From: Actinomortierella ambigua
Lineage: Eukaryota; Mortierellomycota; Mortierellomycetes; Mortierellales; Mortierellaceae
NCBI GenBank assembly: GCA_016098155.1
Contig: JAAAJB010000112.1
Location: 1-64,000, forward strand
Length of the DNA stretch: 64,000 nucleotides
Reading direction: 5' to 3'
The notes below the pieces were generated by a model. It saw only the letters and a program-made list of their open reading frames with translations. It did not search any database and was not told the DNA's origin. This document shows positions 11,400 through 28,053 of this stretch, piece after piece. The position numbers and the translations under genes were made by a program. Each line of letters starts with the position of its first letter. The stretch's first letter is position 1.

Positions 11400-12221
11400 A
11401 TGCACATTTCATCATCTCTGCTGGGGGTGGCCACCATTGCCCTCGCTCTGTCGTCTCGAGCCTCTGCCCAGGCCGAGATCCCTGAGGGAGCAACTGTCAC
11501 CGTCACCTACGTCAATGACGGCAACATTGTCATTGCTACAGACGAGCTCTCCCTCAACACATGTCTGCCCAGCGAGGCAGCATTCAATCCGTACTCGTAC
11601 ATCAACTTTGACCCGAATAATGCCACCATCAACTTTTACAAGGACTCTAATTGCAATGATGCGGCCTTTGCTCTGGACGGCTACTATGGTGGATACCCGG
11701 GCAAGGCCCGCTCTCTAAAGTGGGTTGGCTACTCCATGGACCAGCGAGGCGAGCTTCTTGTTGGCACAGAGTTTCACTCGGGCACCCAGAACCCGGGCGG
11801 CAACCCAGAAACCAACGGCCAAGCAGGCAATCCGGGCAATACGGACTCATCGAACCTCGGTACTGGACCGTCAACGACGCCAGGAGACGGCAGCAAGAGT
11901 GACACGACGTCATCTTCGACTTTCTTTGGTGGCGTCGTGGGTAGCTTGATTGTGTTGTCGATCGGTGGTGTCGTCTTCTGGAAGACGGCCGGCAAGAAGA
12001 TGGTCGCCGATAAGGGCAAGGGCGTTCTTCCATACAACCGTGTCGGCGCTGGTGGAGGTGGCCGTGGAGACGATATTCTCCTGTCATCGAGTGGCCGTCG
12101 TGACCACAACTCGTTCGAGCTGGGCGATGAGTACGATGAGGACGATGAAGAAGATCACAGCCGTCGTCCACGATCGGGACGCGGTGGCGGTCGTTACCGC
12201 GACGACGATGACCAGGTTTAA
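11400..12221 (+). CDS. Secreted-type single-pass membrane protein, function unknown
   Basis: This intronless frame encodes 273 residues. Residues 1-23 form a signal peptide (hydrophobic core LLGVATIALAL, small residues before AQA). The ectodomain (about 24-175) is acidic, has three Cys (two in the TCLPSE and SNCND segments, the third in the signal region excluded), and contains an NATIN glycosylation sequon. A Gly/Asn/Ser/Thr-rich stalk leads to one transmembrane helix (about 179-199, VVGSLIVLSIGGVVFW). The cytosolic tail is basic, then Gly/Arg-rich and acidic (EYDEDDEEDH). This type I topology resembles fungal cell-surface or wall-sensor proteins. I do not recognise the family, so function is not assigned. 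A pyrimidine-rich leader precedes the ATG, and poly-A then GGA-rich sequence follows the stop. Confidence 0.8.
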   Translation: MHISSSLLGVATIALALSSRASAQAEIPEGATVTVTYVNDGNIVIATDELSLNTCLPSEAAFNPYSYINFDPNNATINFYKDSNCNDAAFALDGYYGGYPGKARSLKWVGYSMDQRGELLVGTEFHSGTQNPGGNPETNGQAGNPGNTDSSNLGTGPSTTPGDGSKSDTTSSSTFFGGVVGSLIVLSIGGVVFWKTAGKKMVADKGKGVLPYNRVGAGGGGRGDDILLSSSGRRDHNSFELGDEYDEDDEEDHSRRPRSGRGGGRYRDDDDQV

Positions 12222-14601
12222 AAAAAAAAAAAGTAGGATAGAAGGGGAGGGAAAGGAGGGAGGGAAGGAAGGAGGGAGGAGGAGGAGGGGGGACATGGCC
12301 GTGTTCGCTACCAGCCTCCTTCCCTCCTTTCCTTCTTGACGTTACCTTCTCTTCTCTTACAAGAAACAATACCCCACCCCCTTCCCTCTCCGTCGAGTGA
12401 AGCAAGGCAGGGCCTGCACTTGAATACAAAAGGGAGAGGAACATTGGGAGGAGGGGAAGGACACCTTTTTCTCGAGTTTCAATTCTGTACCACCACCCAA
12501 CACCAACCTATTCTAGACTTTTTCTTTCTTTCTTTCTCTTCTTTTCTTTCAATTCTCTTTGCCCTGTTATTGTATTTTTTTTCTTCTTCTTCTTCCTGTG
12601 TTTTTTTTTGTTAGCATTGCAACCCTCTCTCTCTTCATCGTCCCTTCCCGCTCGCTCTCTTATTTTCTCCCGTGACAAATATAACATGACATTCTCTCTC
12701 CCACAAATTTCTGTCGATCCCTCAAACAACCCCGGAAGTTGAATTATCAAGTTTTTTGTGCTCTTTTCTTTCGTTGGACGCTCGACCTGCTGGCCCAAGC
12801 TCCAGAAATAGATGCAGGAGTGTAGTCGGGTACCTCGTACAATTCAGTTGTACACTGTTGCACTGTACTGAGCATCGCGTCAAAACTCTTTTTTAGTCAA
12901 AGCAATTGCCTCCACGTTTCCATCTTTCTCTCTCTCTGCACCCCTCCATCCGACATGATTTTGCCGATCAATAACAATCTGAGCATCGAGGCGCTATTTA
13001 GATCCAATTTCTACCACTAGACTTTAGTTCTGTCAAGGATGCATCGGACGACGAATATCGAATTGAAATCCACTCGGCGGAAGTAATGTACGGGGTACAC
13101 CGCTGTTAACGCTGTACGTACCCGATCGATTACACACACACCACACTAATGAATCTCAACCCCGCTCTATGACATCTTCTGCTGCTAAAGCAGTCGAGCA
13201 AATGAACAAGCCTCGGAGGATCGATCTCCTTCCCCCACCACCACCACCACCACCACCTCTGTGACAAACCCGTCAGTTCTTTGTGGGTTTGAGAACCCAC
13301 CACAGCTCAAAGGTAGCTGTGACAGGAACAACCCTGTCTATATAATAAGGCACTTTATTTAACGACGATCCATATAAGGAGTCTATCATTAAAGCAACAC
13401 AACTCTGTTCCTCGTTAACAAAAGCTGAAATTAGATCAAAGAAAAAAATGTTCCAACACCTTGGCACATCCTCATGTATCGAATCACCATGTGAACGTCT
13501 GTCACTGGAAGTGCATATGGTGATACGACACATGAGGACGTGCAAACTGATGGAGCACTTTTTTTCTTCAACTCAGGACTGTTCCTATCACAGTTAGCTT
13601 TGCTCTTGATAAACCTCGAAGGCCCTCGCCAATGGATTTGTGGTTGGAACCATAAAAAAAAAAAAAGAGAGAGAGAGAGAAAGAGAGAGAGAGCAAAGCT
13701 TATGTTGAGAAGTGTCAATCGCCCCATGGCTCATCGCGCCAAAGTTGACCAACAGACACGCACTCTCTCTCTCTCTCTCTCTCTCTCTGTTCCTCTACCC
13801 TCTTTCACCATGGCCCCATCTCTCTCCCTTCATAATACGGCCTCTTGCACCCATTGGAAGTAGTATGGATCCAACCTATAGTTCAAAAGTATAGATTCAG
13901 CCTTACAGTTCAATATGACCAGTTAGATGCACGCTCACCGTTTTTTCAGCCTCCTCTGCATGTCTCCTGAGCCTCGTTTAATTTCCTGCACTGCAGAAGG
14001 TGTAGAGTTGTATGAAAGGCATAGCCGATGTGGCTGTTGGGGAATAGAAAGTTATCGGACGGGACCAGATGGATCGCGTGTTTTCCAATTTACCTAAAGT
14101 CAGCGCGATCGATGAGGCGGAGAGTGGGTGCACCACATACTTTAGTGCCCAGTGAGAGCGGGAAAGACCTCGCGCTAATGAAAGAAGAGCGATCGCATAG
14201 CATGGAATGGATCCTCTGACCAGGTTCTCTACAAGAAAGGACGGGGTACCGGCTACGTAGCTGTTCTGTCGCGCAGGGGCACTCTTCCTGGCTCTCGGTT
14301 TCCATGTTCCAAGGAGTGAGGAGGGGGGGGGTTGCCTTCGAAGGTCACCACAACTACTACTTCGTGTTCAATCGAAGGCACAATACTCTTCGCTGTCGAG
14401 AAATAATTTAGTTGTCACTGACCGGCCTTCACTGTGGCTTAGATTTTATCTCCTTCCCTTCCCCTCCCTCACTCTTCGCAGCCCTGGCGAACAAAAGACG
14501 CGACTTTTTTTTATTTTGAGTGGTAAAAACAAAACGGTGGCCAAAAACTCAGCATCAAAGGACTTCGACCTTGGCAACAAGCGACAACATTATACATCAC
14601 A
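12222..14601. other. 2.4 kb intergenic region, no gene recognised
   Basis: No exon or RNA gene could be supported. It holds GGA-rich sequence after 12236, C/T-rich tracts at 12500-12660, a (CCA)n run near 13235, a 7-bp stem hairpin at about 13281-13300 (GTGGGTT and AACCCAC around a 4-nt loop), (GA)n at 13667-13693 and (CT)n at 13761-13789. The last 100 bp before 14602 probably hold the MCM7 promoter. Confidence 0.5.
13667..13789. repeat. (GA)n and (CT)n microsatellite pair
   Basis: A GA tract at 13667-13693 and a CT tract at 13761-13789 lie 70 bp apart and are mutually complementary, so single strands could pair into a long hairpin. Confidence 0.7.
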
Positions 14602-17933
<3,332 letters not shown>

Positions 17934-18253
17934 AAGCGGAGGAAAACGGAGAAACAACACACAAAAGCGGTAGGGGGAGGAAAAAAAAACTATCAACCCT
18001 ACTCTGCTACCTTTTTTTCTTTCCTTTCTTTCTTTTCTTTCTTTGGTTGAAGAGGGGAGGTGTCGCCGCGATGATGGCAAGGTAGAATCAGGACACATTA
18101 AAACTTGTTTCAGCTTCGAGCATCTATGGCCTTGGTCACAACAATAATTACATTACTATAAAAAAAAATACAAGACAAATCTATTACTGATAATCTGTTG
18201 GAGCATCTGTGCGGTGTTTGGAGTAGAGGTGTATGTGTGTATGTTTCTGATAA
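17934..18253. other. Convergent 3' region between MCM7 and the fluoride channel gene
   Basis: This 320-bp spacer holds the two 3' UTRs. Poly-A and TTTC-rich tracts at 17980-18045 and A-rich sequence at 18158-18175 are probable polyadenylation regions. No gene is seen. Confidence 0.5.
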
Positions 18254-19712
18254 TTATGCGACACATTTTGAACCGACGTGGTGGTCAGGACGAGTCCACA
18301 CATAAGACCCGAAAATGACAATCATACCGAATTGGGCAAGAATGATCGAGACGAGTGCATAGCGATATGCTGCTTTGCGGTTTAAAGTTACCATCTCCAC
18401 TGTGAAGGTTGATATTGTTGTCAAGCAACCTATTCAGCGACAATACCAAGGGTGAAGAAAGAAGGGTGTTAGACGTTTAGATTAAAATAAAGTCAAGGAG
18501 ATGATAAAAAATAAGTACTCCGGCCTTTATCCCTACCACACAAGCCATCCTGAAGACCAGCCAAGATCTGGCAATCCTGTCTATTTGAGCCATCCAAGAA
18601 ATGACCCGTATACTGCAGAGCAATGACTGCGGCCAAAATCCAGGAGCCGATAATGTTGGCGGCAAAAGTGCCGATGGGGAACATTGGGTACCGTGCATTG
18701 AAGCGCGAGAGATACCAGCGAAAGACAGCCCCCACGGGTGCAAATACGGTCGCCATGACAACATGCCGCCAAGAGGAGCTGGGTGCGATCCAGATGACGG
18801 CCAAGATGAGAGCCACCCAGAGCAATAGACTGAAGGCGCCAATCGCCAATTCCAGGAAGGTATAGTGGTCGGATGGTGGTAAGGGCGGTCGCTCTTCTCG
18901 AACTGGTACATCATCAGGGTTGATTTTGGTGCCACAGCGAGCGCCGTCCATCTGTTTGCTCCTACTGTTCAGATAGTGCTTGAGCGCACTTCCGAGGTGC
19001 TTCCCCAGAGCGAACCCCGTGAGCGACATGGCGATCGTAACGGTCAGCTCTGAGATCCCTGCTAAAATCTATCATAAGAGTAAAAGGGGGAGAAGGTTAA
19101 GAACTTGGATCACGAATTGGAATTTGCTTAAGTAAGTCAGAGATCTCTCTCCCCCACCACCATTACCACCACCACCATCCTCACATCCTTCCCCCCCCCC
19201 TGTCGACTTTTGTTACTGCGTACGTTTTGAAGCGGAGGGTGAGGAGAGCGGTTGATGTTGGCGAGCTCAGTAAAGATGCCTAGGCTCCAAGATGAGAATG
19301 TTGTGATAGATCCACATAGACCGGAACTGAGGCTGGCGTACATAAACGGACCAATCCAATGCCACCTGTCCATCCTCGTCCGGGTCGACACCAGCAGGCC
19401 CATGATCAGGCAGCCAATAAACTGCGCCCAGATGAGCGGGAACACCGGCTGGTCAGGAAACGTTTCAATGTAGACGACTCCCAGCCGAATCAAGACGCCG
19501 AGGATGGCGTTGGGGATGATCATCGCCACAAAGAGCCATGTCCGAGACTTGGCCTTTAACAGCTCTTCGGCCCGTTCTTCTTGGGGCGGTAACCGCGCGC
19601 CTTCCTCTACTTCGAGCACAGTAGAGATGTCCCTATATTCTGAATGGTCGTCGCTCATCGGATGGTCGAGATGGGTGAGGACCATGACGGGATTGTCCTG
19701 GTCGGCATCCAT
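18254..19712 (-). CDS. FEX1: Fluoride export channel, FEX/CrcB family, 3 exons
   Basis: Minus-strand exons 19224-19712, 18537-19068 and 18254-18429 give 398 residues, close to the fungal FEX norm. It contains two fused CrcB (Fluc) halves. Each carries the GLCGxxTT signature: SGLCGSITTFSSW in half one and DGLCG joined across intron 2 to CLTTISTF in half two. Half two has the pore Asn segment GTFAANIIGSW. About nine hydrophobic helices can be counted, with an acidic N-terminal cytosolic tail of about 60 residues and a linker of about 50. FEX proteins form a plasma-membrane fluoride channel that protects against fluoride accumulated from acid soils. Exon 2 joins exon 1 at phase 0 and the Gly codon of the second signature is split by intron 2. 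Bacterial Fluc works as a dimer, and the fungal fusion replaces that. Confidence 0.93.
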
Positions 19713-22700
19713 TTATTCATTTGTTCATGTTTCGTTTGGCGGAGGGGAGTAACAGCGTTAAGGTGTCACTCTGTGCCCCCCTCCGCAAGACCACGTTCGG
19801 GGAAGGTGGCTTGTGCGCATGTGAGGCGTGTCCAACCATTTTTCGAAGGTTGGCCATTGGCCATTGGGCATTCATAGGGAGATGCAAAAGAAAAGCCACA
19901 GAGAGCTGCGACCCTTTAGATAACCCTTCGACGTTCCTTGCTCTGCGCAGGGAGCAGGAAGCTGCAACTGTCAATTAAGGTTGCGCAAGGGCCTGCCTTG
20001 TTCAAGAACCGATCTTTTTTTTTTTTTTTTTTGGGTCTTTCATGCGATCGCTGTTGAGAAAGACATGGACGGAAGCATCTGGTAAGACTAACGAGAGCCA
20101 CAACGGAACGGAGAGAAAAAAATCCAAGTGCTTGCACCCAGGAGTCACGAAGGGTGAGACGCTTTTTTTTCGTGTCTGCTTGTTTTTTTTCTTTTTCTTT
20201 TTTGGAATACTACTAGCCTGCATGGGTGATTCTTCTGGCTCCTATATTCTGTAGCCGATATTAGAAATGACCTGGGTGCATCACGTTAGTAACCAAAATG
20301 AAGAAAAAAAAACAAAAAAAAAACTGAAAGGGTCTCTATAGTACTCCTGCATGACACGCTATGCAGCATGTACCTATTTTTACTCCGGTTTTGACATCTC
20401 CTGTGTGCAGGTCGACTCCGTCGCTCTCTCCTGTTTGCTCGCTCGATAGGCTCGTTAGCGGGCCGTCATGCAAAGCACCCGTTCTTAGGTAAAAAAGACG
20501 TTCCTCGACGTTTAAATAAAGAAAGTACCGGTATTGCAATAAGGTGAAGCGGTCGATCGGCTCCCAAGATCGCTGACGAGTACCTCTTACATAGCATTTT
20601 TGTGGCGGCATACCTGAAGTAGGTATCGTGTACATGTGTATCCAGCATGGCTGGTTCCTCCCCACCCCCCTTTTTTTCCAGGTGCTATATAACTAAACAC
20701 CCGAGCATCTTAGTCGCACCAATTGAAGTTCACCACCGCACCGTTCCAGCACTCCAAGGGAAAACGTGGAGGACCTGGAATGACAATCGCTACTACGGCC
20801 TGCCTCCACAGGGCCTCCTATCTCAAGCACTCAACGGAAGGCTGTGTGCTGCGATGCAATGCAAGGAAACGCTAAAAAAAGGAAAGTCTCTCGACACTCT
20901 TCACCCCCCAAAGTTTTCGACCCCAGGAACAGCTCACGCTTGTGAATGGTGCATGCAAGGAGGAGGGTCTGCGAGGCAGCTCGAGGGAGGGGGGGAGGGG
21001 CAGGGTGGTGAACCGCTCCTAGTTTTCTGTCTGTCTGTCTGTCTGTCGACACAAGCACCACTTGTGTTTGCTGATGATGCTGCATCGCCTCTATTGTTAC
21101 ACACAAACATAGAAGGTAATGAAAAAGAAGTAATGATAACAGAGTAGAACACCTCCATCCCATCCCACCTTACCTTTGAACAATAAATGAGTCGTTCTGT
21201 TCGGCACTTGTGGGGAAAGGGAAGCAAGAGAGGACGAGAAAAAAAGGAAGAGAAAACACAAAAAAGGGGGTGGGTGAGGAAGAGGAAGAAAGCGACGACT
21301 ACGGTTTGGACGGATACCCTTTTGTTTCAAAAGACGAGGAGCAGCAGATCCCAAGATGGCAGCTTTCATGTCGACTCGATTGCTTTTTGCCCCACTGCTA
21401 TAGTTGAGAGCCACGAGAGGGGCAGGGACAATCATAACCCACGCGCTCGGTGATCCACTCCGCCTCGACCGTTCGGCAGTGTTCCGCCATAGACTATCGC
21501 ATGTTCATAGGCAAACCCAACTACTTGGGGTGGAATGGAGGGGGACAGGGGGAGAGGAGGAGTGGGGGGATAGATAACCAGTTCACATGTAGGGTGGATC
21601 ACCGATCCCCATATGGCGCATAGGAGCAATCCCGAAGGAGTTTTAGCGGCCTGTAAATGGATAGGAAGGAAGGCGTCTCCTAGCGGATGGCACATTAGAC
21701 ATACAGCTCTCACCATGCTCGCTCCCTTCCTTCCTTACATCCTTCCTTCCTTGCCTTTAGTCCCTCCTTCCTGCCTTCCTATGTGTTTGTCTCCACCACG
21801 TCTGCGCATCTGCGCCCCACGATTCGACTTTGCCGCCCTTTTTTTTACATTTCCCACTTTTCTCACTTTACTCCTCTCCTCTCCTCCCCTCTCTCTTTTT
21901 TCTCTTTCTCTCACCCTCTAGTTCTCATTCTTATTCCCTTTCTCTCGGTAGTTTGCATTGTAGGCATCATTCATATCCATCCATGTTGTTGTGTTGAACC
22001 CGAGCACTTGTATTTCCACATTCTAACAGGATAAACTACACTCGAATCGACTATCGCCAGTTCCTTATTCCATTGGCACCAATATCCTTTTTGATCCCTT
22101 CTATCAGCCGATGAGTGGCATGTCTCTCGCAGCAACATCTTTTTCACTCTGACCATTTTTGAGGGGCGGGATCCCGCCACTACCTCCTCGACTGCACCAA
22201 AACTATATCTTTCCTTGCTAGTTTCATTGCTACCTACGCCGGATCGGCCGTTCAGCACAACTGGAAGGCTGTCAACATATCGCGCGTGTGCGTTCGCACG
22301 ACAAAACAGACAGGCACTTTCACCCACATATACACAAAAGAAGGTGGCGGACAAACGCACAGTCCAATCCAAAAGGGCCTCCAACTCTGTAACACTCTTC
22401 GCCTTCGCCCAAACACACCTTACCCCTCTTTACTAGCATCCCTGTCTTTGGCCCCCTCTGCCCCTTGATCAATACTCTCTATCTATCCATCTATCTACCT
22501 CTCTCTCTCTCTCTTTCTGCCTCTCTCCCTCTCTCATGCACTCAAACTACCGGCTCTCTCTATCTCTCTCTCTCTCTCTTCTCCACTCATTGACTGATTG
22601 TCAGGTACCCAGCTCGTTATGTATGCTAACCTTTCCAACCCGGTGGTGTGCTATTTACAAGTTAAATCTACAACATGTTCGTGCAATGCAAGCCTTGCTT

Positions 22701-24273
22701 TCCACCTTCCCCACTTTCCACTCCCCTTCCTCCCCCCCCACCTCACTGCTGCTCTCACCCCCTTCTTCTTCTTCCTCGCGGTCTTCCTTCACTCGCTCTC
22801 GTCTCTCCCTCTCTCTCCTTCATACGTTCCCAGCCACCATTTTTTTTTTCTAGTTTGGGGAACCACGTCAAAAAAAAACACGCTAAGGATCGCTCATATG
22901 TGCTCTGCAGACAAATTGTGGTTGTTCATCTGAAAACATCCCTGCGTTGCACACTGAGGAGTTCAATGCAGCGACAGAACCAAAGAACCATCTTTCTTTT
23001 TTCAACCTGGGATGGCTTCAGAAGGACGCCATCTACTTTCCCCGCCTGCATGTCATCTAGCCCCGTTTACTGTCCACCAATTTTAAATGGCACCTGCGCT
23101 AGAGGGGGAGAGCGCGTGCGCACACACACACTCACACAGTGTTTAAAGCAAATTTTGCATGAAGCGCTCACCTGTTTTTGCGCCTTTTCCATGGGGCTGC
23201 TGTACCCAGGAGGTGCTCCTTGTTCGCAGTCATCCATGCGGTCATCAAACAGTGAAGAACTCCTTCGGGTTGTATTTTGGGGGGGAAGAGGACAAGAGCA
23301 TGCGAAAAAGGAGGTTTAGGCCCGGCTTACAAACGAAAGACTGTGAGCAACAGTCATTCTTCACGCCCTTCTTCTTTTTTTCTCTCACCTTTACCCCTCC
23401 CCCCACCCTGTCAAAAGCCAACATACCTAAACTGGATATCTGTCATTTCTTGGCTTTTGGTCCTTGCTTCTTCATCACCAAACGGCGTTCCTCTCGATCA
23501 CTACGTGGTAGGGCGCAGCTGTTGGGCCTCCTAAAAGGGCACGAGCACCACTCAGCCGTTAGAAACAGACATATATACCCTTTTTTTTCAGCTCCCCCAA
23601 TCTCCATGCTTTTGCAGCCTGCACTCCTCAACTTTTCTCCTTCTCCCCTGCTCCATCCTCTTCTCTGGTCGCACTTTCCCTCCTTCCCCTACTGGTCAAC
23701 CCTGCAATGCAGAGAGAGACTAGACCTCACCTGTGTTCGTCGCTTTCTCTGCCAGCTCCCTACTGGCGGCAGTAATGACCTTGATCCCCACCTACCCATC
23801 CTCTTGTCTTTCTCTCTCTCTCTCTGCTTGTGTCTGTCCGTCTACCTGTCTGACTCTCTTCCCCTCGACATCTACAATATATCCTCCCAACTAGCCATCA
23901 ATCCTTCTTTCTACCTGTAAACCTTTGCGTTCTCTAAAGTTTCGTCGTGCTCTCCACTATTTCACATCAACCCTGCTTTTGCTCTTTCCTTCTTTCTTTC
24001 TTTCTTTCTTTCTTTTTTTTTTTGAGTCGTTTCTTCTTTTACTTCCTTATTTCCCTTTCTTTCCGCCTTCGATGGATCCTAGCCGGAGCTCCTCACCCTT
24101 CCTTGGTGCTACTGCTCTGTTCTCGCAGCCATGATCCCTAATCATCCGCTCTGTTACCACCACCATCCTCATATAGCGTAATCCCTTTTCAATCCACATT
24201 TTGCTCACTCACTATCGCCATTTACCTGGATCAGCAACAACAACAACTACAACAACAAAGATCCTAACGCAAA
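19713..24273. other. 4.5 kb gene-poor region upstream of the class C receptor
   Basis: No gene could be supported on either strand. Open frames here are composed of Pro, Ser, Leu and Phe from C/T-rich DNA and show no domain. Notable content: poly-T near 20017-20034 and 20160-20200, a TATATAA at about 20686, a GTCT tetranucleotide run at about 21028-21048, CCTT repeats at 21722-21775, TC-rich tracts at 22480-22580 and a TTTC run at about 23990-24020. The last few hundred bases are probably the receptor's promoter and long pyrimidine-rich leader. Confidence 0.45.
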
Positions 24274-27200
24274 ATGAGAAGGTGTAGAGGTTCAAGCGCC
24301 CGCATGCTAGCCATTCTGGCTGTTATGGCCTGCTTTCAGCAACAAATGGTCACTACCGCGCAAGTGCAACAATCCCGAGCACCCTCGCTCGACCTATCAT
24401 CGTCTCCTTCAATACGCCCACAACCTCTACAACCGCAGGAACAACAGCAGCAACATCACGACCAACTTCCTTTCCCAGCATCAAGACAGTCATCCATATC
24501 TCCCATCGCATCAACAGAAGCAGGTCAACACGACCTCCTGAATTCACCTGCGGGACAGAGGGCTCAGGACACGCTCGACAAATTTATGCTGCCCATCGAC
24601 AGCACCCCTCCTTCCTCTTCTTCTTCCCCCTCCACCTCTTCCTCATCCTCCTCTCCTGGGTCACCGTCAATACAACCGTCGTCCCCACCTTCCGTTGCAA
24701 AACGCCCACTTCTTTGGCACAAGGATAGCTTGACCAGTCCCAACACTGCAAGGCTAGACCCGAGGCTATCACAACAGTCGACCACCCAGACCACCGCATT
24801 CTCCGAATCGACTTTTGACCATGTGTCGCTCGCCAAACGACAGGCACCACCATCGCACCCCATCCATCAAGCTCTACCCAGCAGCTCCAACGGCTCGACC
24901 CCCATGGCCACCACTCCATCTTCGCCTGCTCAAGTGGTAGCAGGAACACCACCACCAGCACCGCAAGCTCCTTCCACGATTGTACCTTTAGCATCATCGC
25001 CCACGATCATTCTCCCACAAAGCATTGCCAATGTTTCGGAGCGCCATTTTCGATACACTCCGGCGACGGGAGCGAACAACTCGCTGTATATCACGCCGAA
25101 CATCACCAACCCGGAAGGCATGGTCGAGATCAAGATTGGCATCCTGTTACCCTATTCTTTGCCAAACAATGTCACGCAGACACTTACTTTTAGGTAAGGG
25201 GAGAAAAGAAAAGAAAAGAAAGAAATGGAAAAAAAAAGGAAGTTGCTGCTTCGTTACCTTGCCCCCCAAACCCCCTCTTCCTGTAGCAACTCCATACCAC
25301 ACAGGATACAAAAAGAACAACTTTTTTCCACACTCATAACACCAACAGAGAATCATCATCCCCCATCCCCGCCCCACCCCCCTAACCTCCTCCTCCTTTT
25401 ACCACTCTTTTTCCTCTCCTCTTGAAATAACTGACCAGTGGAACATCTGCTATCCGACTCGCCGCATCCGAGATCAACGCCAACAACCTCATTCCCGGTG
25501 CGTACGTGACCTTGGTCCTCAAGGACTCGTTCAATGGCAATGACCCGGACAACTCGGGCGCGGCCCAGGCAATCTTTTCGACCGTCTCACTGCTACAAAC
25601 CGAAGGCGTTGTCGGCGTGATTGGCGATGTGAGCAGTGCACTGTCGGTCCAGTCGGCGCTTTTGACCAGTCGATTGTCCATCCCGCAATGCTCGTTCTCG
25701 GCTGGCTCCAGTAAGTCGCATCTTCGCATCTTTGGGGTTTGGGGGGGGGGTGGAGAGGTGATGAAGGCTGTGGGTAAGGGTAGGGGTGGGAAAAGAGAAC
25801 GGCTGAACTTGGATGGTGTTTCGCTTTTTATTTGATGGCATTGAACTTTTTTAATTTTTTTCCGACTAACACATTTTGGATGGGTATATTATTCTTTTTT
25901 TTTTTGTTCCACCTTAGCCCAACTCTCAAGCAAAGAAGATTATGGACATTTCTTTCGAACAATACCCACCGAACTCATGTTTGGGAGAGTGATGATGGAT
26001 TTTGTCGCCAGTCGTGGATGGCAGAAGATTGCTGTCTTTTATACAAGTGATCCTCTTGGCTCCGAATGTAAGTTATATATTCATATATACATTTGCGTAC
26101 GAAAAAAAAAGTCCAACTCGAAAGGAATGACTCAAATTCAACCTCGTCGCTTTTTTTTTTTGTAGTGATGGACAATATCGAGTTTCAGGCCACCAAGCGC
26201 AATATTACAGTCGCGTTTCGGCGCGCGTTCTGGGAGCTCGGTACTTCATCAGATGTCGGCCCCGCTGTGTCAGCACTCAAAGATTCTGGCATTCAAATTG
26301 TCCTTGTTGCAGCTGTCGGCCAACCTCAAGTCCGTCTCATGATGGAAGCCATGTAAGACTGATAAAAAAAAATGGACAAGAATTTGTCATAAACCACTAA
26401 GAATGGGGTGGCACAGAGCAATCTAACCAATCCATTACAATCTTTCTTACCTCGAATCTATTCACCGACTCAACAAAAACAAAATAGCGATCAAGGATTG
26501 GTCAGCAAGGATTATGTCTGGATGATGGTCAAGCAAGTGACAGAGCCGCTGCTGAGCATGAAGGGAAACCCGATCACGCCTGAGCAGCTCAATGGCCTCT
26601 TTATGTTTGACAACTTGCTCAAGCTGACAGGTTACAGGCCCTTTGAGCAGTTCCTGGACAAGTGGGTAAAACTGGATCCACTCGACTACCCATATGCTGG
26701 ACAGCGCGACATTTCGAGTAACGAGGCGTACGTTCCAACACTCTCCTGCATGGTTTTTTTTTCTCGGTGGGACAGAACCCCGAAATGGCTAAATGATGCT
26801 GATTCTCATACGACTCCTCTCTCTCTCTCTTCCTCCCTTCTTTTTTTAGTCAAGCTTATTCGTGTATGATGGTCATGGCGAGCGGAATGTCGCGAGCCGT
26901 GAAGAGCAACTGGACAGCACTGCACATGCTGGCGAACGGGCGACTCGGATCGATGCTTTACCCAGCCGACATGAACACGGGATACGTTGGACCGGGAGGA
27001 CCCATGTCGTTTGACGAGAACGGTGATGTGATCTACGGAAACTTTATCCTGTACAATTTCCAACACGGCGAGATGGTCGCGATCGGGACCTCGTACTCGG
27101 GTGTGTTCAACCTGTCCTCGCCGCCCATGTACTTTGACGGCTCATACAAGGCCCCGCTTGACTCTGCGCCGCTGCGGGTGCTCAACCCGACGTTTGGATC

Positions 27201-28002
27201 GTCGGTGGGGATGGTGATCATCTCGGTGTCGGGTTTGTTCATCCTGTTTTCGATCCTGATCATGATCGTGGTCATTACCTACCGACAGGCGCAGGTCATC
27301 AAGGCGTCGAGCCCGCTGTTTTGTTGTTTGGAGCTGTTTGGGTTTATTTTGTTGTATTTTTCGACGATTATGAGCCTGGATATCCCCCAGCAGTTCAACT
27401 GCATCACTCGACCTGTGGTGCTTAATATCGGGTTTGTGCTGGTCGTCAGCAACATTGTGGCCAAGAATTTTCGCGTGTATCGCATCTTTCACAACATTTA
27501 TGTGACGAAACGCGTCATTCACGATTCGCACTTGCTCAAGATTGTTGGCACTCTTATGTTTGGCAACTTGGTAAGGCAAAACAAAAAAATTGAGAGAGAT
27601 CCCTTTCCCCTCCTCATTTTTTAGTTGCGCACGCACTGACATATCTTTTCAACGTTGTCTTTTCTAAATTTCTCCTTAGATCATCATGACTATTTGGTTT
27701 GCGAGATACCCGCCGGTGGTGCAGCAGACTGCCATGTCCAACTTTACATCCTATTGGACATGCGACTACACCCAGGGCCGCAGCATGCCATTCTTCGCCG
27801 TCGTATTGGTGTACGATGTGATCTTGCTCCTAGTCGCCACTTATCTAGCCTACATGAATCGAAATGTTGCCGCCAACTATAACGAATGTCGTCAAATCTC
27901 CTTTGTTGTCTAGTATGTACTCATGTTTGGTCGCTTGATGTATTAGCGCGTTTCGTCTTGAATAATGTCATTTAACATGCTAACACTCGCTCTCTCTCCC
28001 TT

Positions 28003-28053
<51 letters not shown>

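Noticed and set aside
13281..13300. GTGGGTT/AACCCAC hairpin as a terminator or tRNA arm
   Set aside because: No further tRNA arms or RNA polymerase III boxes nearby, and such terminators are not used by eukaryotic polymerase II.
23159..23920. 253-codon frame in the region before the receptor
   Set aside because: Ser/Leu/Pro/Phe-rich from C/T tracts; no recognisable motif and no splice support.
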